Below are positions 15,953 to 26,673 of a DNA stretch of 64,000 bases, one piece after another (the first letter of the stretch is position 1; every line of letters starts with the position of its first letter). Source of the DNA: Candidatus Poribacteria bacterium (GTDB lineage: Bacteria; Poribacteria; WGA-4E; WGA-3G); the NCBI GenBank assembly GCA_028824685.1, contig JAPPCZ010000044.1:1-64000 (forward strand). The letters run 5' to 3'. Both the position numbers and the translations under genes were made by a program. The notes under the pieces are model-generated. The model searched no databases. It saw only the letters and a program-made list of their open reading frames with translations, and was not told the DNA's origin.

Positions 15953-16573
15953 ATGTGGAATAAGATTTATTATTGCTCAATAATTATCTGTATTATCTTT
16001 TTCTTCGGCGGATGGCTGGGAAACTGGAAGCGTGCAATGAAAGCCGGTACCGAGGCATATCGGATTCAGGACTATGATGCTGCAGTAGAGGCTTTTCAAC
16101 AAGCAACGTTTGACAAACCTGATAATCCGATTGCACTTCACAACCTCGGAACAGCACTCTATAAAAAAGGCAGATATACAGATGCTGCTGCAGCCTTTCA
16201 AAGATCAATTTTGAAAGGAAATTTTCCCAATGAAGCTGCTGCTTATTACAACTTAGGCAATGTGCAATTTCAGTTGCGTGACCTCACCGCTGCAATTGAA
16301 TCTTATGAGTCTTCCCTTCGCTTAAACCCTCATGATGCCGATGCTAAACATAACCATGCATTAGCACTTCAACTGTTGAAAGAACAACAGGAAAACACCA
16401 TACAGCAGCAACTCAATTGGCAAAAGGATGCACAAAAAAACGAGCCAAGTCACATTCCTAAAGCAGAGGCATTTCAACTGCTTGAACGTCTGAGTAAGAA
16501 TGAAAATAAACGCAGACAAAATATGCTCAAACAACAACTCAATAGCGGATATCGTCGTGATAAAGATTGGTAA
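15953..16573 (+). CDS. TPR membrane protein (BatC/BatE-like)
   Basis: A short N-terminal membrane segment (about residues 5-22) is followed by three TPR units (AMKAGTEAYRIQDYDAAVEAF, NLGTALYKKGRYTDAAAAF, NLGNVQFQLRDLTAAIESY) and a Gln/Lys-rich tail. The position immediately upstream of and overlapping a batD gene, plus the tail's helical composition, match the TPR partner (BatC/BatE) of the Bat aerotolerance cluster. The moxR, batA and batB genes usual in that cluster are absent here. The promoter geometry suggests translation from a leaderless mRNA. Confidence 0.65.
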   Translation: MWNKIYYCSIIICIIFFFGGWLGNWKRAMKAGTEAYRIQDYDAAVEAFQQATFDKPDNPIALHNLGTALYKKGRYTDAAAAFQRSILKGNFPNEAAAYYNLGNVQFQLRDLTAAIESYESSLRLNPHDADAKHNHALALQLLKEQQENTIQQQLNWQKDAQKNEPSHIPKAEAFQLLERLSKNENKRRQNMLKQQLNSGYRRDKDW

Positions 16574-18209
16574 TTTTCAAAAACTCCTGTTGCAATCATA
16601 TTTGAGCCTTACACTATTTAGTATCTTACTGATGCTTTTCACGACAGGCGTACAAAGCCAAGATGTCAAAGTTGCAGCAGTAGTTACACCCCGCCATATA
16701 CAATTTAATGAGAAAGCAACTTTGGAACTCACAATATCGGGAAACGCACAAATGAAACATATCGGTTCCCCGACTTTCAATTTTTTGCCCGATTTCCTCG
16801 CTGTTCCATTGCATTCCAAAACAACTCCACGGTTAATAGATGATAAAATTGCTGTCACTATGGCGTGGGCTTATGAACTTATACCGCAAAAGATTGGTGA
16901 GATCGTTCTTTCGGACGTGCAATTTTCTTACCAAGGTGTACCTTACTTGGCGAACCCTGGCAAAATCATTGTCGCTGCAGTTGACACCTACGTGAACAAT
17001 ACTACCGGTGGCATACATAAAGTACAGATTAAAGTTAGTAATCCAAAACCTTATCTTAATGAAGCTATTGAATATAGATTTCGCTACCTTTATACAACTG
17101 TGCTGCCATCCCTGGAACCTTTGATCCCTTCACTTCCAGAATTCACGAATTTTTTAGTAGAAGAACTCCCCAATGAGAAAGGCGTTACTGTGCAGATACA
17201 GGGTAAAAAGTTTCAAGTCCAAGAGTATGTTCGACGCTTGTATCCACAGAAAACTGGACAAATACTTATTCAACCTGCCCAGTTAAAACTTCCGATAAAA
17301 GGTAATCCAAAGACGCTAAAAACAAAATCTGTTCCACTCAATGTCCAACCACTCCCTGAGGTAGGAAAACCCGCCAACTTCACTGGAGCTGTGGGTAAAT
17401 ATAGTATTACGACACAAGTTGACCGCAGAAAACTTGAAGTACGACAAGCACTTACGCTGTCATTACAAATTACTGGAAGTGGTAATGTCAAAACGGTAAC
17501 GCCTCCTAAAATTCCTGCTATTAAAGGATTTAGGATCAACTCTCAAAATCTTGCAAACACTACTAACAGTAATACCAACGTCTATACTTACGCACTTACA
17601 CCCCTAAAAGCCGGTATTTTACAGATACCTGCAATAGAATATGTTTTCTTCAATCCCACAAATGGCACATACCAAACAACCCAAACAACGCCAATTCCTA
17701 TTACTGTGCTTCCTAATGCAAACGATATGGTTGAAAGTGAATCTGATTTCCCATCGTGGATATTATGGTTGCTTTTACTAATACCTATATTTTTGGGAGT
17801 TGGCGGATATCTACTGTATCGTGCTAAGTTTAAATCTGATAGCGAATCAACTACACCTGATACGCCGATGACGCCCGCAGCAAAAGCATTTTCTGCGCTC
17901 AATGCAATTGACTCTGACCTAACGGATGCAAATTCATCCGCCTTCGGTGAGGCATTAACCCGAAGTCTACATCAATATTTATGCGAACGGCAAGATATTC
18001 CATACCGCCAACTGAATCCTGCCGAAGTCCAAGAAATTTGCACACAAGTGGGAGTTTCAACACCTATTCTAAAAGAATTGATAGACATACTTACAAAGTG
18101 CGACCATTACCGATTTGCTCCGATACCGTTTTCTGTTGACGAACAAAAATCATTAATCTCCCGTGCCGAAACCGTTATACAACACATTGAAAAAACTAAT
18201 GCTGTGTAA
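16557..18209 (+). CDS. BatD-like protein (oxygen tolerance family)
   Basis: This protein has a signal or anchor segment (LLLQSYLSLTLFSILLMLF), a large periplasmic beta-rich region with the BatD pattern of repeated QVDRRKLEVRQALTLSLQIT-type segments, and one C-terminal membrane helix (WILWLLLLIPIFLGVGGYLL). A cytoplasmic tail of about 120 residues follows. The family is linked to aerotolerance and to MoxR/VWA complexes, with unknown mechanism. The start is uncertain: GTG 16557 gives a normal signal peptide and a 17-base overlap with the TPR gene, while ATG 16500 would add 19 residues. The tight overlap suggests translational coupling. Confidence 0.7.
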   Translation: MIKIGNFQKLLLQSYLSLTLFSILLMLFTTGVQSQDVKVAAVVTPRHIQFNEKATLELTISGNAQMKHIGSPTFNFLPDFLAVPLHSKTTPRLIDDKIAVTMAWAYELIPQKIGEIVLSDVQFSYQGVPYLANPGKIIVAAVDTYVNNTTGGIHKVQIKVSNPKPYLNEAIEYRFRYLYTTVLPSLEPLIPSLPEFTNFLVEELPNEKGVTVQIQGKKFQVQEYVRRLYPQKTGQILIQPAQLKLPIKGNPKTLKTKSVPLNVQPLPEVGKPANFTGAVGKYSITTQVDRRKLEVRQALTLSLQITGSGNVKTVTPPKIPAIKGFRINSQNLANTTNSNTNVYTYALTPLKAGILQIPAIEYVFFNPTNGTYQTTQTTPIPITVLPNANDMVESESDFPSWILWLLLLIPIFLGVGGYLLYRAKFKSDSESTTPDTPMTPAAKAFSALNAIDSDLTDANSSAFGEALTRSLHQYLCERQDIPYRQLNPAEVQEICTQVGVSTPILKELIDILTKCDHYRFAPIPFSVDEQKSLISRAETVIQHIEKTNAV

Positions 18210-18242
18210 ATCTACTGCTATATCAATAAGGAATACCGAAAA

Positions 18243-18755
18243 ATGGAAATATTTTGGCTATTAATTCGATGGATACACGTTATCGCCGCTGTTGTTTGGA
18301 TTGGCGGAAACCTGATTTTAGCAATGGTCATTGTACCCTATTTCAGACAGAACTTACCGCCTGTTCAACGTATTCAACTCTTAACTCAAATAGGTAAAAG
18401 GTTTGAACCGATTGTATGGGGTTGTGTTGGAATACTCTTTTTCACAGGTATTGCCAACATCTTTGAAGCAATAGGCTTAGGTTCGTCTTCTGGTTCAGAG
18501 GGCATCAATAGCTTCATGCGAACACTCCTTATCAAACTAATATTATTCATTGCGCTGCTTATTTTAACCGCGCTTCACGGTTTTGTCTTCGGTCCACGGT
18601 TATCAGCGGCAATTGAAGGATTAGACCCCGAAACAGAAGAACTTCCTCCTCAAGTCAAGCAACTCCGCAAGCAAATGTCTATCGTATCCAGTTTTATGGG
18701 TGTCGTTTCACTCCTTATTCTGCTTGCAGCTGTCGCGCTCCGCATGGGAATATGA
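18243..18755 (+). CDS. CopD-like four-helix membrane protein
   Basis: Four predicted membrane helices are visible in 170 residues. The first begins LLIRWIHVIAAVVWIGGNLI, the pattern typical of CopD / DUF2269-type proteins, with a conserved His and a WIGG. A second His is in TALHGFVFGPRL. The family includes copper-resistance and putative heme- or cation-handling inner membrane proteins. The substrate here is not known. It lies 33 bases after the BatD-like gene, probably in the same transcript. The stop is followed by paired GC-rich hairpins. Confidence 0.6.
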   Translation: MEIFWLLIRWIHVIAAVVWIGGNLILAMVIVPYFRQNLPPVQRIQLLTQIGKRFEPIVWGCVGILFFTGIANIFEAIGLGSSSGSEGINSFMRTLLIKLILFIALLILTALHGFVFGPRLSAAIEGLDPETEELPPQVKQLRKQMSIVSSFMGVVSLLILLAAVALRMGI

Positions 18756-18797
18756 TTTTACACCCATAACTGTCAATTTAGTGGTTCGCCACCCCAG

Positions 18798-18869
18798 TAG
18801 GCGCGTTTTGTAAACGCGCCAAGTCCTACCCTCAGATGCTATAAAGGCGCGTTCACAAAACGCGCCTAC
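18798..18869. repeat. Paired GGCGCG hairpins (family 4)
   Basis: Two hairpins lie in tandem: GGCGCGTTT/AAACGCGCC (18800-18820) and GGCGCGTT/AACGCGCC (18846-18866). The outer ends GTAGGCGCG and CGCGCCTAC make the pair a larger inverted repeat. There is no long T tail on either side, so it is more likely a repeat than a dedicated terminator. The remaining gap to 19056 holds an AATTGAATGCCTCTGG repeat fragment near 18922 and no gene. Confidence 0.6.
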
Positions 18870-19056
18870 CTTTTGGCAATATGTCGGGTTTACAAAGTCT
18901 CCCAACAAGAGTAGTTCGCGACAATTGAATGCCTCTGGTAACTAAAAATAAATACTTGACACAATTGAATAAATTATAGTATCATAATAGAGCAAAAGAG
19001 CATTGTCACAGCACAATAATTCTAATGCAACACACATCAGATAATCTGGCGAAAAC

Positions 19057-20187
19057 ATGGAACAGTTCCACTTCAACTACAAGGATATATTCAGAATTAA
19101 CCGGTACGGATTCAGTTGTCGAAGGATAGGGATTCATCTTGCGGGAATACTGCTTGGGTACCTAATTTATGAAATTTTGCTCTATCTCACCCTCTTCATT
19201 GTGGACGGGACAAAAGCGCAAGCGTTTTGGGAAAACTTCGGACTCTTACCAGTTTTACCATTCACTGTGACCAACCTAAACCCTCTTACAACTGGGACAA
19301 TGTGGATAGGCATAGTTGCTTTCGCAGCTATTTTTTTCCTTGTCAGCACAATGGCTTCAAAAATTACCATTGAACAACTGCGTGGTGATGTTTTCTTCTC
19401 AGTTGGGAATTCTTTAAATTTTCTAAAACAGAATTGGAAAGCAGTCTTTGGATCATTTTTTGGCTTAGTTTTTATAATATTTTTCCTATTCTTGATACCC
19501 GGTTGCGTGGTGTTGCTCGGAAAAATTCCATTTCTTGGCAAACCTATCCTCACATTAGCCTCACTTTTTACGCCTGTCGCATTTATTATAGGATTGCTCA
19601 TCGTATTTATTCTAACTGTTCTGATTGCAAGTTTGTTTTTTGCACCTGCTATTGCTGCTACGACCAATGCTGATGCGTTTGAAACTATATATCAACTTTT
19701 TGCGATAGTATGGAATCAACCGTGGCGAATTGTTGGCTATGGTATCTTCCTACTGGTGCTAAAATTAATCTTTGTGCCAATTTGGGCTATCTTCTGCCTT
19801 GCAGGGTTTGCAATCATCTTACTACCGATGTATTATCTACACACAACATTTATACAAGAATCCATGGCAGTCGCAAATAAATGGTTAGGTGAAACGCTTC
19901 AGAAATTTACAAGTCTGCTTTTTCAAGACAACTCTGTAATCTTTGGCATTAACACATCCCAACCCCCTATAACGACTCTCTCAATTACAATTTGTGCCAT
20001 TTTGATAACACTCACGTTAATATGCATTGCAGGTGGTGTGGTGGCATATCTCTTTTCATTAGCATCTGTTGGCACAACACTAATTTACACGATGCTACGA
20101 AAACACATTGACGGACAAAATCTTTTAGAGACAATCGGAACAGTTGGACAAGTAGAAGACACATCGCTGCCTATAGAAGAAAAATGA
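19057..20187 (+). CDS. Multi-pass membrane protein of unknown function
   Basis: I do not recognise a named family. The 376-residue protein has about six to seven hydrophobic helices (near residues 29-50, 87-105, 130-150, 165-195, 225-265 and 308-340). The segment after the second one (IEQLRGDVFFSVGNSLNFLKQNWKAVFGSFF) is typical of DUF-type membrane proteins with a glycerophosphodiester-like or YIF-type layout. The last 40 residues are hydrophilic. It lies between repeats upstream and secA downstream. No ribosome site is clear before the ATG. Confidence 0.6.
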   Translation: MEQFHFNYKDIFRINRYGFSCRRIGIHLAGILLGYLIYEILLYLTLFIVDGTKAQAFWENFGLLPVLPFTVTNLNPLTTGTMWIGIVAFAAIFFLVSTMASKITIEQLRGDVFFSVGNSLNFLKQNWKAVFGSFFGLVFIIFFLFLIPGCVVLLGKIPFLGKPILTLASLFTPVAFIIGLLIVFILTVLIASLFFAPAIAATTNADAFETIYQLFAIVWNQPWRIVGYGIFLLVLKLIFVPIWAIFCLAGFAIILLPMYYLHTTFIQESMAVANKWLGETLQKFTSLLFQDNSVIFGINTSQPPITTLSITICAILITLTLICIAGGVVAYLFSLASVGTTLIYTMLRKHIDGQNLLETIGTVGQVEDTSLPIEEK

Positions 20188-20299
20188 TTGTAAATCACGG
20201 CACCCCTTGCTAGTACATAAGAGACATCCTTTTGACCCTGAGCATTCAAAACACGGTGCTGTTAGTAATGAGAACACATGATGGAGTTCAAAGAAAATT

Positions 20300-22999
20300 A
20301 TGTTTGAAAAAGTAATAAACAAAGTTTTTGGTACAAAGGAAGACCGTGATGTTAAACGTTTTCGTGAAATCGTTGAAGCGGTCAACCAACGCGAACCCGA
20401 AATCAAAAGACTCACTGATTCACAAATCCAAGCCAAAACCCCGTGGTTCCGAAGGCAATTAGATGCAGGTGCTTCTCTTGACGAACTATTACCAGAGGCT
20501 TTTGCCGTAGTTAGGGAAACAGCCGTGCGGACATTAAAACAGCGGCACTACGATGTCCAAATAATCGGTGGTGCAGCGCTCCATCAAGGTGCAATCGCTG
20601 AAATGAGAACGGGGGAAGGTAAAACGCTTACTTCAACTCTCGCTGTTTATTTGAACGCACTCGCTGGAAATGGTGTTCACCTTGCTACCGTCAATGATTA
20701 TTTGGCACGCCGAGATGCTGAATGGATGGGACAAATATACAACTTCCTTGGGTTGTCCGTTGGATTAACATTAAGCCTAATGCCGCACGAACAGAAAAAA
20801 CTGGCATATAAAAATGACATCACCTATGGAGTTCACAGTGAGTTTGGCTTTGATTACCTGAATGATAACCGAGCACTTACCACCGAGACGAAAGTCCAAC
20901 GGGGACACATATTTGCCATTCTTGACGAAGTTGACAGTATCCTCATTGATGAAGCACGTACACCCCTTATTATTTCCGATCCGTCCAACAAACCCGCAGA
21001 ACTTTATAGAAAAATAAATAGCGTTGTTACACAGCTTCGTAACGAAGAACATTACGAAATTGACCAGAAAGGCAAGTCCCGCGGCAGTGTTTCGCTTACT
21101 GACGAAGGGATAGAAGAAGTACAACGCCGTCTTGGAGTAGAAAATTTATATGAACAAAATAATATCATGCTTGTTCACCATGTCAAACAAGCGTTGACAG
21201 CCCATCATCTCTACAACCGCGATATACACTATTTAGTAGAAAACGGTGAGGTTTTACTTATTGACGAATTCACAGGCAGAAAACAGATCGGACGACGGCT
21301 TAGTGAAGGACTTCACCAAGCCATTGAAGCAAAGGAACGTGTTAAAATTGCCCAGGAGAACGAAACTTTTGCTAAGATTACATACCAAAATTACTTTCGG
21401 ATGTATGAAAAACTTGCTGGAATGACTGGGACAGCTGCTACAGAGGCAAGCGAATTTGCGCATATCTACGGACTGGATGTTGTGGTTGTGCCTACAAATG
21501 AACCGATGATTCGGATTGATAATTCTGACCAAATCTACACAACAGAAGAAGCGAAATATAACGCTGTTCTAAACGATATTGCAGAGCAGCACGAGAAAGG
21601 TCGCCCCGTGCTTGTCGGAACAATTTCCATTGAAAATTCTGAAAAATTGAGTAAGCTGCTCAGAGCAAGACATCGTAATATAAAGCACCAAATTTTAAAC
21701 GCCAAGGAACATACCCGTGAGGCAGACATCATCGCCCAAGCAGGAATGCCAGGATCCGTAACAATCGCTACCAACATGGCGGGTAGAGGTGTTGACATCT
21801 TGCTCGGCGGAAATCCTGAAGGTTTGGCAAAGGACGCGCTGCGAAAGAAAAAAGTTGACTTAAATTCGTTGCCTCCGGAATCTGAGGAATGGGAAACCGC
21901 ATTCGCTGAAGCTGAGGAAATATGTGAAAAGAATCGGGAACATATTCTTGAGGCAGGTGGATTGCATATTGTCGGGACAGAGAGGCATGATTCCCGAAGG
22001 ATTGATAACCAATTGCGTGGACGTTCTGGTAGGCAAGGAGATCCCGGCTCATCAAGGTTTTATCTTTCACTTGAAGATGACCTAATGAAAAAGTTCGGTT
22101 CGGAACGGCTGCAAGGGTTTATGAGCCGAACCGGCATGGACGAAGGTATTCCACTTGAACACCCGTGGGTCACAAAATCCATTGAAAAGGCGCAGACTCG
22201 CGTTGAACAGATAAACTTTGATATTCGCAAAAATATACTCAAATTTGACGATGTGATGGAAGCGCAACGCGATACCATTTACACCTTGAGGGATACCATT
22301 CTCTCAGATGAAGACCCCAAAGAAACTGTTTGGGAGATGATTGAGAACGTCGTCGCTGATGAAATTGAGATGATCATTCCTGAAAGGGGACCACGTGAAA
22401 CTGAAGACCTTGAACAGTTCACCAAATGGTTGACTACGACTTTTCCCATTAACCCGACTTGGCAGACCCCACTAACCGAAATATCCGCAGATGATCTTTA
22501 CGACCAAATCATTGCTGAACTCAAAGACGCATATAAACAACGTGAAACTGAAATGGGACCGGAAACTATGCGTCTCCTTGAGCGGCTTCTTGTGTTAGAT
22601 AGAATTGATAGCCATTGGAAAGACCATCTTTATAATATTGACTTTATTGAAGAAGGCATAAGGTTTGGTGCTGGTTATGGCGGCAAAGACCCTATTGTTG
22701 TTTTCAAAAGTGAGGCACTTGGTGTCTTTGAATCCATGTATCAAAACATAGAAAAAGAAGTTAGCGAGTTTATCTTCAAATCGCGTCTAAATACTGAAGC
22801 GCCGAGTCGTGCTCCAAACAGAAGACCAAGCGGCTCCGGCCGAACACCACCGCGTAGGGCTGCAGCTGCCAACAATGATTCTCAAACTTCAGCAGAATTT
22901 GCTTCACAGCAGGCCATGGGAAATATACCAAAGGTAGGACGAAACGCGCCTTGTCCATGCGGCAGTGGGAAAAAATATAAGAGATGTCATGGACAGTAA
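20300..22999 (+). CDS. secA: Preprotein translocase ATPase SecA
   Basis: SecA drives post-translational protein export through SecYEG. The 899-residue protein has the complete DEAD-like motor: [13 protein letters not shown] Walker A ([14 protein letters not shown], about 101-114), [13 protein letters not shown], and a [16 protein letters not shown]alker B region (about 209-224). It also has the [12 protein letters not shown] and [10 protein letters not shown] motifs of the second motor domain. The C terminus is a zinc-binding [15 protein letters not shown] (CxCx8CH) tail that binds SecB or ribosomes in other bacteria. It stands as a single gene with a Trm112-like gene after it. Confidence 0.97.
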   Translation: MFEKVINKVFGTKEDRDVKRFREIVEAVNQREPEIKRLTDSQIQAKTPWFRRQLDAGASLDELLPEAFAVVRETAVRTLKQRHYDVQIIGGAALHQGAIAEMRTGEGKTLTSTLAVYLNALAGNGVHLATVNDYLARRDAEWMGQIYNFLGLSVGLTLSLMPHEQKKLAYKNDITYGVHSEFGFDYLNDNRALTTETKVQRGHIFAILDEVDSILIDEARTPLIISDPSNKPAELYRKINSVVTQLRNEEHYEIDQKGKSRGSVSLTDEGIEEVQRRLGVENLYEQNNIMLVHHVKQALTAHHLYNRDIHYLVENGEVLLIDEFTGRKQIGRRLSEGLHQAIEAKERVKIAQENETFAKITYQNYFRMYEKLAGMTGTAATEASEFAHIYGLDVVVVPTNEPMIRIDNSDQIYTTEEAKYNAVLNDIAEQHEKGRPVLVGTISIENSEKLSKLLRARHRNIKHQILNAKEHTREADIIAQAGMPGSVTIATNMAGRGVDILLGGNPEGLAKDALRKKKVDLNSLPPESEEWETAFAEAEEICEKNREHILEAGGLHIVGTERHDSRRIDNQLRGRSGRQGDPGSSRFYLSLEDDLMKKFGSERLQGFMSRTGMDEGIPLEHPWVTKSIEKAQTRVEQINFDIRKNILKFDDVMEAQRDTIYTLRDTILSDEDPKETVWEMIENVVADEIEMIIPERGPRETEDLEQFTKWLTTTFPINPTWQTPLTEISADDLYDQIIAELKDAYKQRETEMGPETMRLLERLLVLDRIDSHWKDHLYNIDFIEEGIRFGAGYGGKDPIVVFKSEALGVFESMYQNIEKEVSEFIFKSRLNTEAPSRAPNRRPSGSGRTPPRRAAAANNDSQTSAEFASQQAMGNIPKVGRNAPCPCGSGKKYKRCHGQ

Positions 23000-23062
23000 A
23001 GATACAAAAGATTAGTCATACATAATTTTCACTCAATCCATGTACATTTTGGGAGAACTGTT

Positions 23063-23257
23063 TTGAATACTGAAAAACCTTATACATTATCGCAGACTTT
23101 GCTTGATATTCTGGCGTGTCCTGCATGTAAAGGTAAAATTGAACACATAGAAGAAGATCAAAAATTGGTATGTCAAGGTGAATGTCAACGGCGTTATCCG
23201 ATTCGCGATGGAATTCCGGTCATGTTGATTGATGAAGCAGAATTACCTTCCAAATAA
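23063..23257 (+). CDS. Trm112 family protein
   Basis: This 64-residue zinc-ribbon-like protein is of the Trm112/YcaR type: LLDILACPACKGKIEH near the N terminus, a second Cys pair replaced by CQGECQRRYPIRDGIPVML, and the usual RDGIPVMLIDEA ending. In eukaryotes and archaea Trm112 activates methyltransferases; in bacteria the small homologues often lie near lipid A or polysaccharide genes, as here. The start is a TTG preceded by GGGAG. It is followed 41 bases later by a glycosyltransferase gene. Confidence 0.88.
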   Translation: MNTEKPYTLSQTLLDILACPACKGKIEHIEEDQKLVCQGECQRRYPIRDGIPVMLIDEAELPSK

Positions 23258-23298
23258 CAATTGGCAATTCCAATGCTTGATACGAGGCATAATAGGAA

Positions 23299-24522
23299 AT
23301 GCGAATCCTATTTTTAAGTTTGCGATCTCCTTATCCACCACAGCGAGGTGATCGCATACGATCATACAATTTTATCAAACAGCTTTCCAAACGCCACGAT
23401 GTCACCCTCGTTTTCTTCGCTGAGTCAGACGCGGACATAGAGGGCGTTGAACATCTTAGTACTTTTTGTGAACGGGTAGAGTGGGTTCGATTTCGTCGCT
23501 CTTTTGCAACCATCAATACAGCGTTACATTGCCTTTCAAGGCTACCTTTGCAAGTGCATTACTGGTATTCACCACAAATGCAACGCAAAATTAACCAACT
23601 TCTTGCAGAGGAAAATTTTGAACTCATCCATGCGCAACTCTTTCGGATGGGGCAATATGTGACACATGCCAAGGAAACAACAAAGGTTTTGGATTTGTGT
23701 GATTCGTTAGCACTAAACTTAAGTCGTCGTGCAGAATTAGATTGCACCCCAAAACGTTTTTTGGTAAAATTAGAAGAAAAACGAGTTCGTCGTTATGAAG
23801 TTGAGATTATGAAAGCGTTTGACTGCGGCACCGTCGTTGCAAACTTTGATCGTGATTACTTGCTGAATCAAGATGACACGCTAAATTTATCTGTTGTTCC
23901 AATGGGAGTTGATCTAAAATATTTCTACCGGCATGAAGTCAATGGAAACGGTGATAACGAGACAGACCGATTGGTACCTAATGTTCCAGAGAATCGAGCG
24001 AAAAACTTGCTTTTCACTGGAACTATGAACTATTTCCCGAACTCAGATGCTGTCATCTACTTCTGCAATAGCATTTTTCCGTTGATACAAAAGCGGCATC
24101 CAGATGCAACTTTTTTTATTGTTGGCAATCATCCAACTGAACAGGTTCGCAAACTTGCTGATCAGAAAGGAGTTGTTGTTACAGGCTATGTCCCCGACAT
24201 TCGTCCTTATTTTGAGAAAGCATCTGTTTTTGTTGCCCCCTTACGTGCTGGTTCGGGGATTCAAACAAAAAACTTAGAGGCAATGGCAATGGGGACACCT
24301 ATTGTTACAACTTCAATTGGTGCTATGGGCATGGAGGCTGAGGCTGAAAAAGAACTTCTTATCGCTGATAAACCTGAAATTTTTGCCGAACGTGTCATTC
24401 ACCTAATTGAAAACCCCGATATTCGGGAAAATCTTGCTGACGCTGGCAGAAAGCGCGTTGAAGCAAGTTATGATTGGCCTGTTCTCGTCGAACGGCTGGA
24501 GCAAGTTTACGCCCAAATCTAA
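23299..24522 (+). CDS. Glycosyltransferase (GT4/GT-B, exosortase-associated type)
   Basis: This is a GT-B glycosyltransferase of 407 residues. The N terminus RILFLSLRSPYPPQRGDRIR and the mid-protein LLFTGTMNYFPNSDAVIYF match the glycosyltransferases often linked to PEP-CTERM/exosortase polysaccharide loci. The C-terminal domain carries the donor-binding region PLRAGSGIQTKNLEAMAMGTP (about 313-333). It opens the polysaccharide cluster with the CapD-type enzyme and the sugar transferase. The acceptor and sugar are not predictable. Confidence 0.85.
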   Translation: MRILFLSLRSPYPPQRGDRIRSYNFIKQLSKRHDVTLVFFAESDADIEGVEHLSTFCERVEWVRFRRSFATINTALHCLSRLPLQVHYWYSPQMQRKINQLLAEENFELIHAQLFRMGQYVTHAKETTKVLDLCDSLALNLSRRAELDCTPKRFLVKLEEKRVRRYEVEIMKAFDCGTVVANFDRDYLLNQDDTLNLSVVPMGVDLKYFYRHEVNGNGDNETDRLVPNVPENRAKNLLFTGTMNYFPNSDAVIYFCNSIFPLIQKRHPDATFFIVGNHPTEQVRKLADQKGVVVTGYVPDIRPYFEKASVFVAPLRAGSGIQTKNLEAMAMGTPIVTTSIGAMGMEAEAEKELLIADKPEIFAERVIHLIENPDIRENLADAGRKRVEASYDWPVLVERLEQVYAQI

Positions 24523-24604
24523 TGACCAACTAATCTAATGATAAGATGTTTACATATAAATTTCAATAAGCGTACTTTGAAGACACCTAAACTGAGGAGG
24601 TAAT

Positions 24605-26581
24605 ATGGTAAAATCCAAAACTAAATGGAGTTCTTCAGTTGTTATTGACATATTACTTGTTAATTTTGCATTTTTATTAACTTATTTTACTTGCAGACAA
24701 CTCAATTTTGATATTTTAGCAGATTTTCAGCAGATACCAATTCTTTCTGAGATTTCATCTTCTCAACTACTATTTTGTATCGCTGCTGTTGTAACATTAG
24801 TACGCATCATTACCTTCTTATGCTTCCGAATTTATAAGCCTATTTGGCAATATGCAGGTGTAAAAGAATTTCGCACCTTAATAACTGCTATTGGCGTGGC
24901 AAGTTTAGTCCTTATCTGCCTATCGGCACTCCTGAAGCAATTCGATACTTGGACCTTCTTTCTAATTGACGGATTTTTCAATGCGTCCTTAATCGGTTTT
25001 GCAAAATTTTCTTATCGTATTTTCCAAGAAGGTCGCCAAAAAGATGTTGCCTCACCAAGAACTAAAGTCCTAATTGTCGGTGCTGGACCTGCGGGAATAG
25101 GGGTCTTAAAAGAATTACGAAGCCACCCTGAAAAAGGATACTTACCTATTGGATTCATTGATGATAATCCGCAAAAAGTCGGCAAAAGTATTGCAGGGCT
25201 TGAAGTATTAGGCACCACGCGTGATCTTACCTATATCGCCCGTAAACGTGAAATTGAAGAAGTCATCATCGCAATACCTTCAGCACCGGGCGGGAAAATT
25301 CGGGATATTACCCGACAGTGTGAATACCGACGATGCCAATTCAAGATCGTCCCCAATATACACGCTATACTTGAGAGCAAGATTAGTATCAACCACATTC
25401 GTGAAGTAAAATTGGAAGACCTGCTTAACCGTTCCACAACTACGGTTGACTTAGCAGAGATCTCAAAATATTTCTCTGGAAAACGGGTGATGGTAACAGG
25501 AGCAGGCGGTTCTATCGGTTCTGAACTCTGTCGACAAGTAGCAAAACTTGATCCTGAATTACTAATCCTCTTCGGCAGAGGCGAAAATAGCTTGTATCAC
25601 ATTGATATGGAATTGCGTGAATCTGATCCGCAACTCAACCGTGAATTAATTATTGGTGATATTCGAGATAATTCCAAAGTTTTTCAGATTACAAAGCGGT
25701 ATCGTCCACATATCATCTTCCACGCCGCTGCTCATAAACATGTCAAATTCATGGAGATTCATCCGGATGAGGCGGTAAAGAATAACATACTTGGTACCCA
25801 GAACCTAATTGATGCTGCGATAACACATCAAGTTGAAGCGTTTATCCTTGTGTCTTCCGACAAATCAGTCAACCCAACGAGTGTATACGGTGCCTCTAAA
25901 CAGGTGACTGAAAAACTTATTCAATGTAAAGCGAATCGAAATGGGACTAAATTTATTGCTGTCCGATTCGGCAATGTCATCGGTAGCCGTGCAAGCGTTT
26001 TACCAAACTTCAAACGACAAATTGCCAAAGGTGGTCCCGTCACTGTCACACATCGTGAAGCAACTCGCTATTTCATGACAATACCAGAAGCAGTCCAACT
26101 CTTAATTCAAGCCGGGGCTATGGGAAATGGTGGCGAAATTTTGATGTTGGATATGGGAGAACCTATCAAAATTCTTGACCTTGCTCGTGACCTGATTAGA
26201 TTATCTGGATTAGAACTTGATAAGGACATCAAGATTGACTTTACTGGTTTGGAACCAGGTGAAAAACTTTATGAGGAGCTCCTTACGCCTCAAGAAGGTG
26301 TTACAGCAACCAAACATCAACGTATCTTTGTCACACAAATGGAAAACATTGCGGAGGAACAACTGCTGTCGCAAATCAGCGAACTTTCTGAATTGGCAGA
26401 TGCGCTTGATACAGAAGGTATAGTAGCAAAATTCCAAGAATTAGTGCCCACTTACGAACCAAATCGCGCATTCATTGCAAACATAGATAGAGATAACCAA
26501 TCCGATATCAGAAGCCATCTTATCAACCCTCCACAAGATACTGAAACACCCCAACCAGCGACAACAGATAGGAGCGTATAA
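24605..26581 (+). CDS. CapD/FlaA1-type nucleotide-sugar epimerase/dehydratase
   Basis: Four N-terminal membrane helices (about 1-135) are followed by a CoA-binding-like Rossmann segment (VLIVGAGPAGIGVLKEL, about 155) and a second SDR Rossmann domain (VTGAGGSIGSELCRQ, about 297). The catalytic SSDKSVNPTSVYGASK region retains Tyr and Lys (YxxxK). Proteins of this type dehydrate or epimerise UDP-GlcNAc-like sugars for surface polysaccharide or glycan synthesis. The length of 658 residues is typical. A TGAGGAGG ribosome site precedes the ATG. Confidence 0.9.
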   Translation: MVKSKTKWSSSVVIDILLVNFAFLLTYFTCRQLNFDILADFQQIPILSEISSSQLLFCIAAVVTLVRIITFLCFRIYKPIWQYAGVKEFRTLITAIGVASLVLICLSALLKQFDTWTFFLIDGFFNASLIGFAKFSYRIFQEGRQKDVASPRTKVLIVGAGPAGIGVLKELRSHPEKGYLPIGFIDDNPQKVGKSIAGLEVLGTTRDLTYIARKREIEEVIIAIPSAPGGKIRDITRQCEYRRCQFKIVPNIHAILESKISINHIREVKLEDLLNRSTTTVDLAEISKYFSGKRVMVTGAGGSIGSELCRQVAKLDPELLILFGRGENSLYHIDMELRESDPQLNRELIIGDIRDNSKVFQITKRYRPHIIFHAAAHKHVKFMEIHPDEAVKNNILGTQNLIDAAITHQVEAFILVSSDKSVNPTSVYGASKQVTEKLIQCKANRNGTKFIAVRFGNVIGSRASVLPNFKRQIAKGGPVTVTHREATRYFMTIPEAVQLLIQAGAMGNGGEILMLDMGEPIKILDLARDLIRLSGLELDKDIKIDFTGLEPGEKLYEELLTPQEGVTATKHQRIFVTQMENIAEEQLLSQISELSELADALDTEGIVAKFQELVPTYEPNRAFIANIDRDNQSDIRSHLINPPQDTETPQPATTDRSV

Positions 26582-26673
26582 TCTATAGAAAGTATAAAGA
26601 TAGATTTTGGACTGTTGCGGTTTACAAAGTCCGTTGCTCAACGTTGAGTCGTTAATCGTAAATCTACTGTAAA

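Noticed and set aside
18956..18988. Promoter for the membrane-protein gene at 19057 (TTGACA at 18956)
   Set aside because: The possible -10 boxes TATAGT and CATAAT lie 13 and 21 bases away, neither a good spacing.
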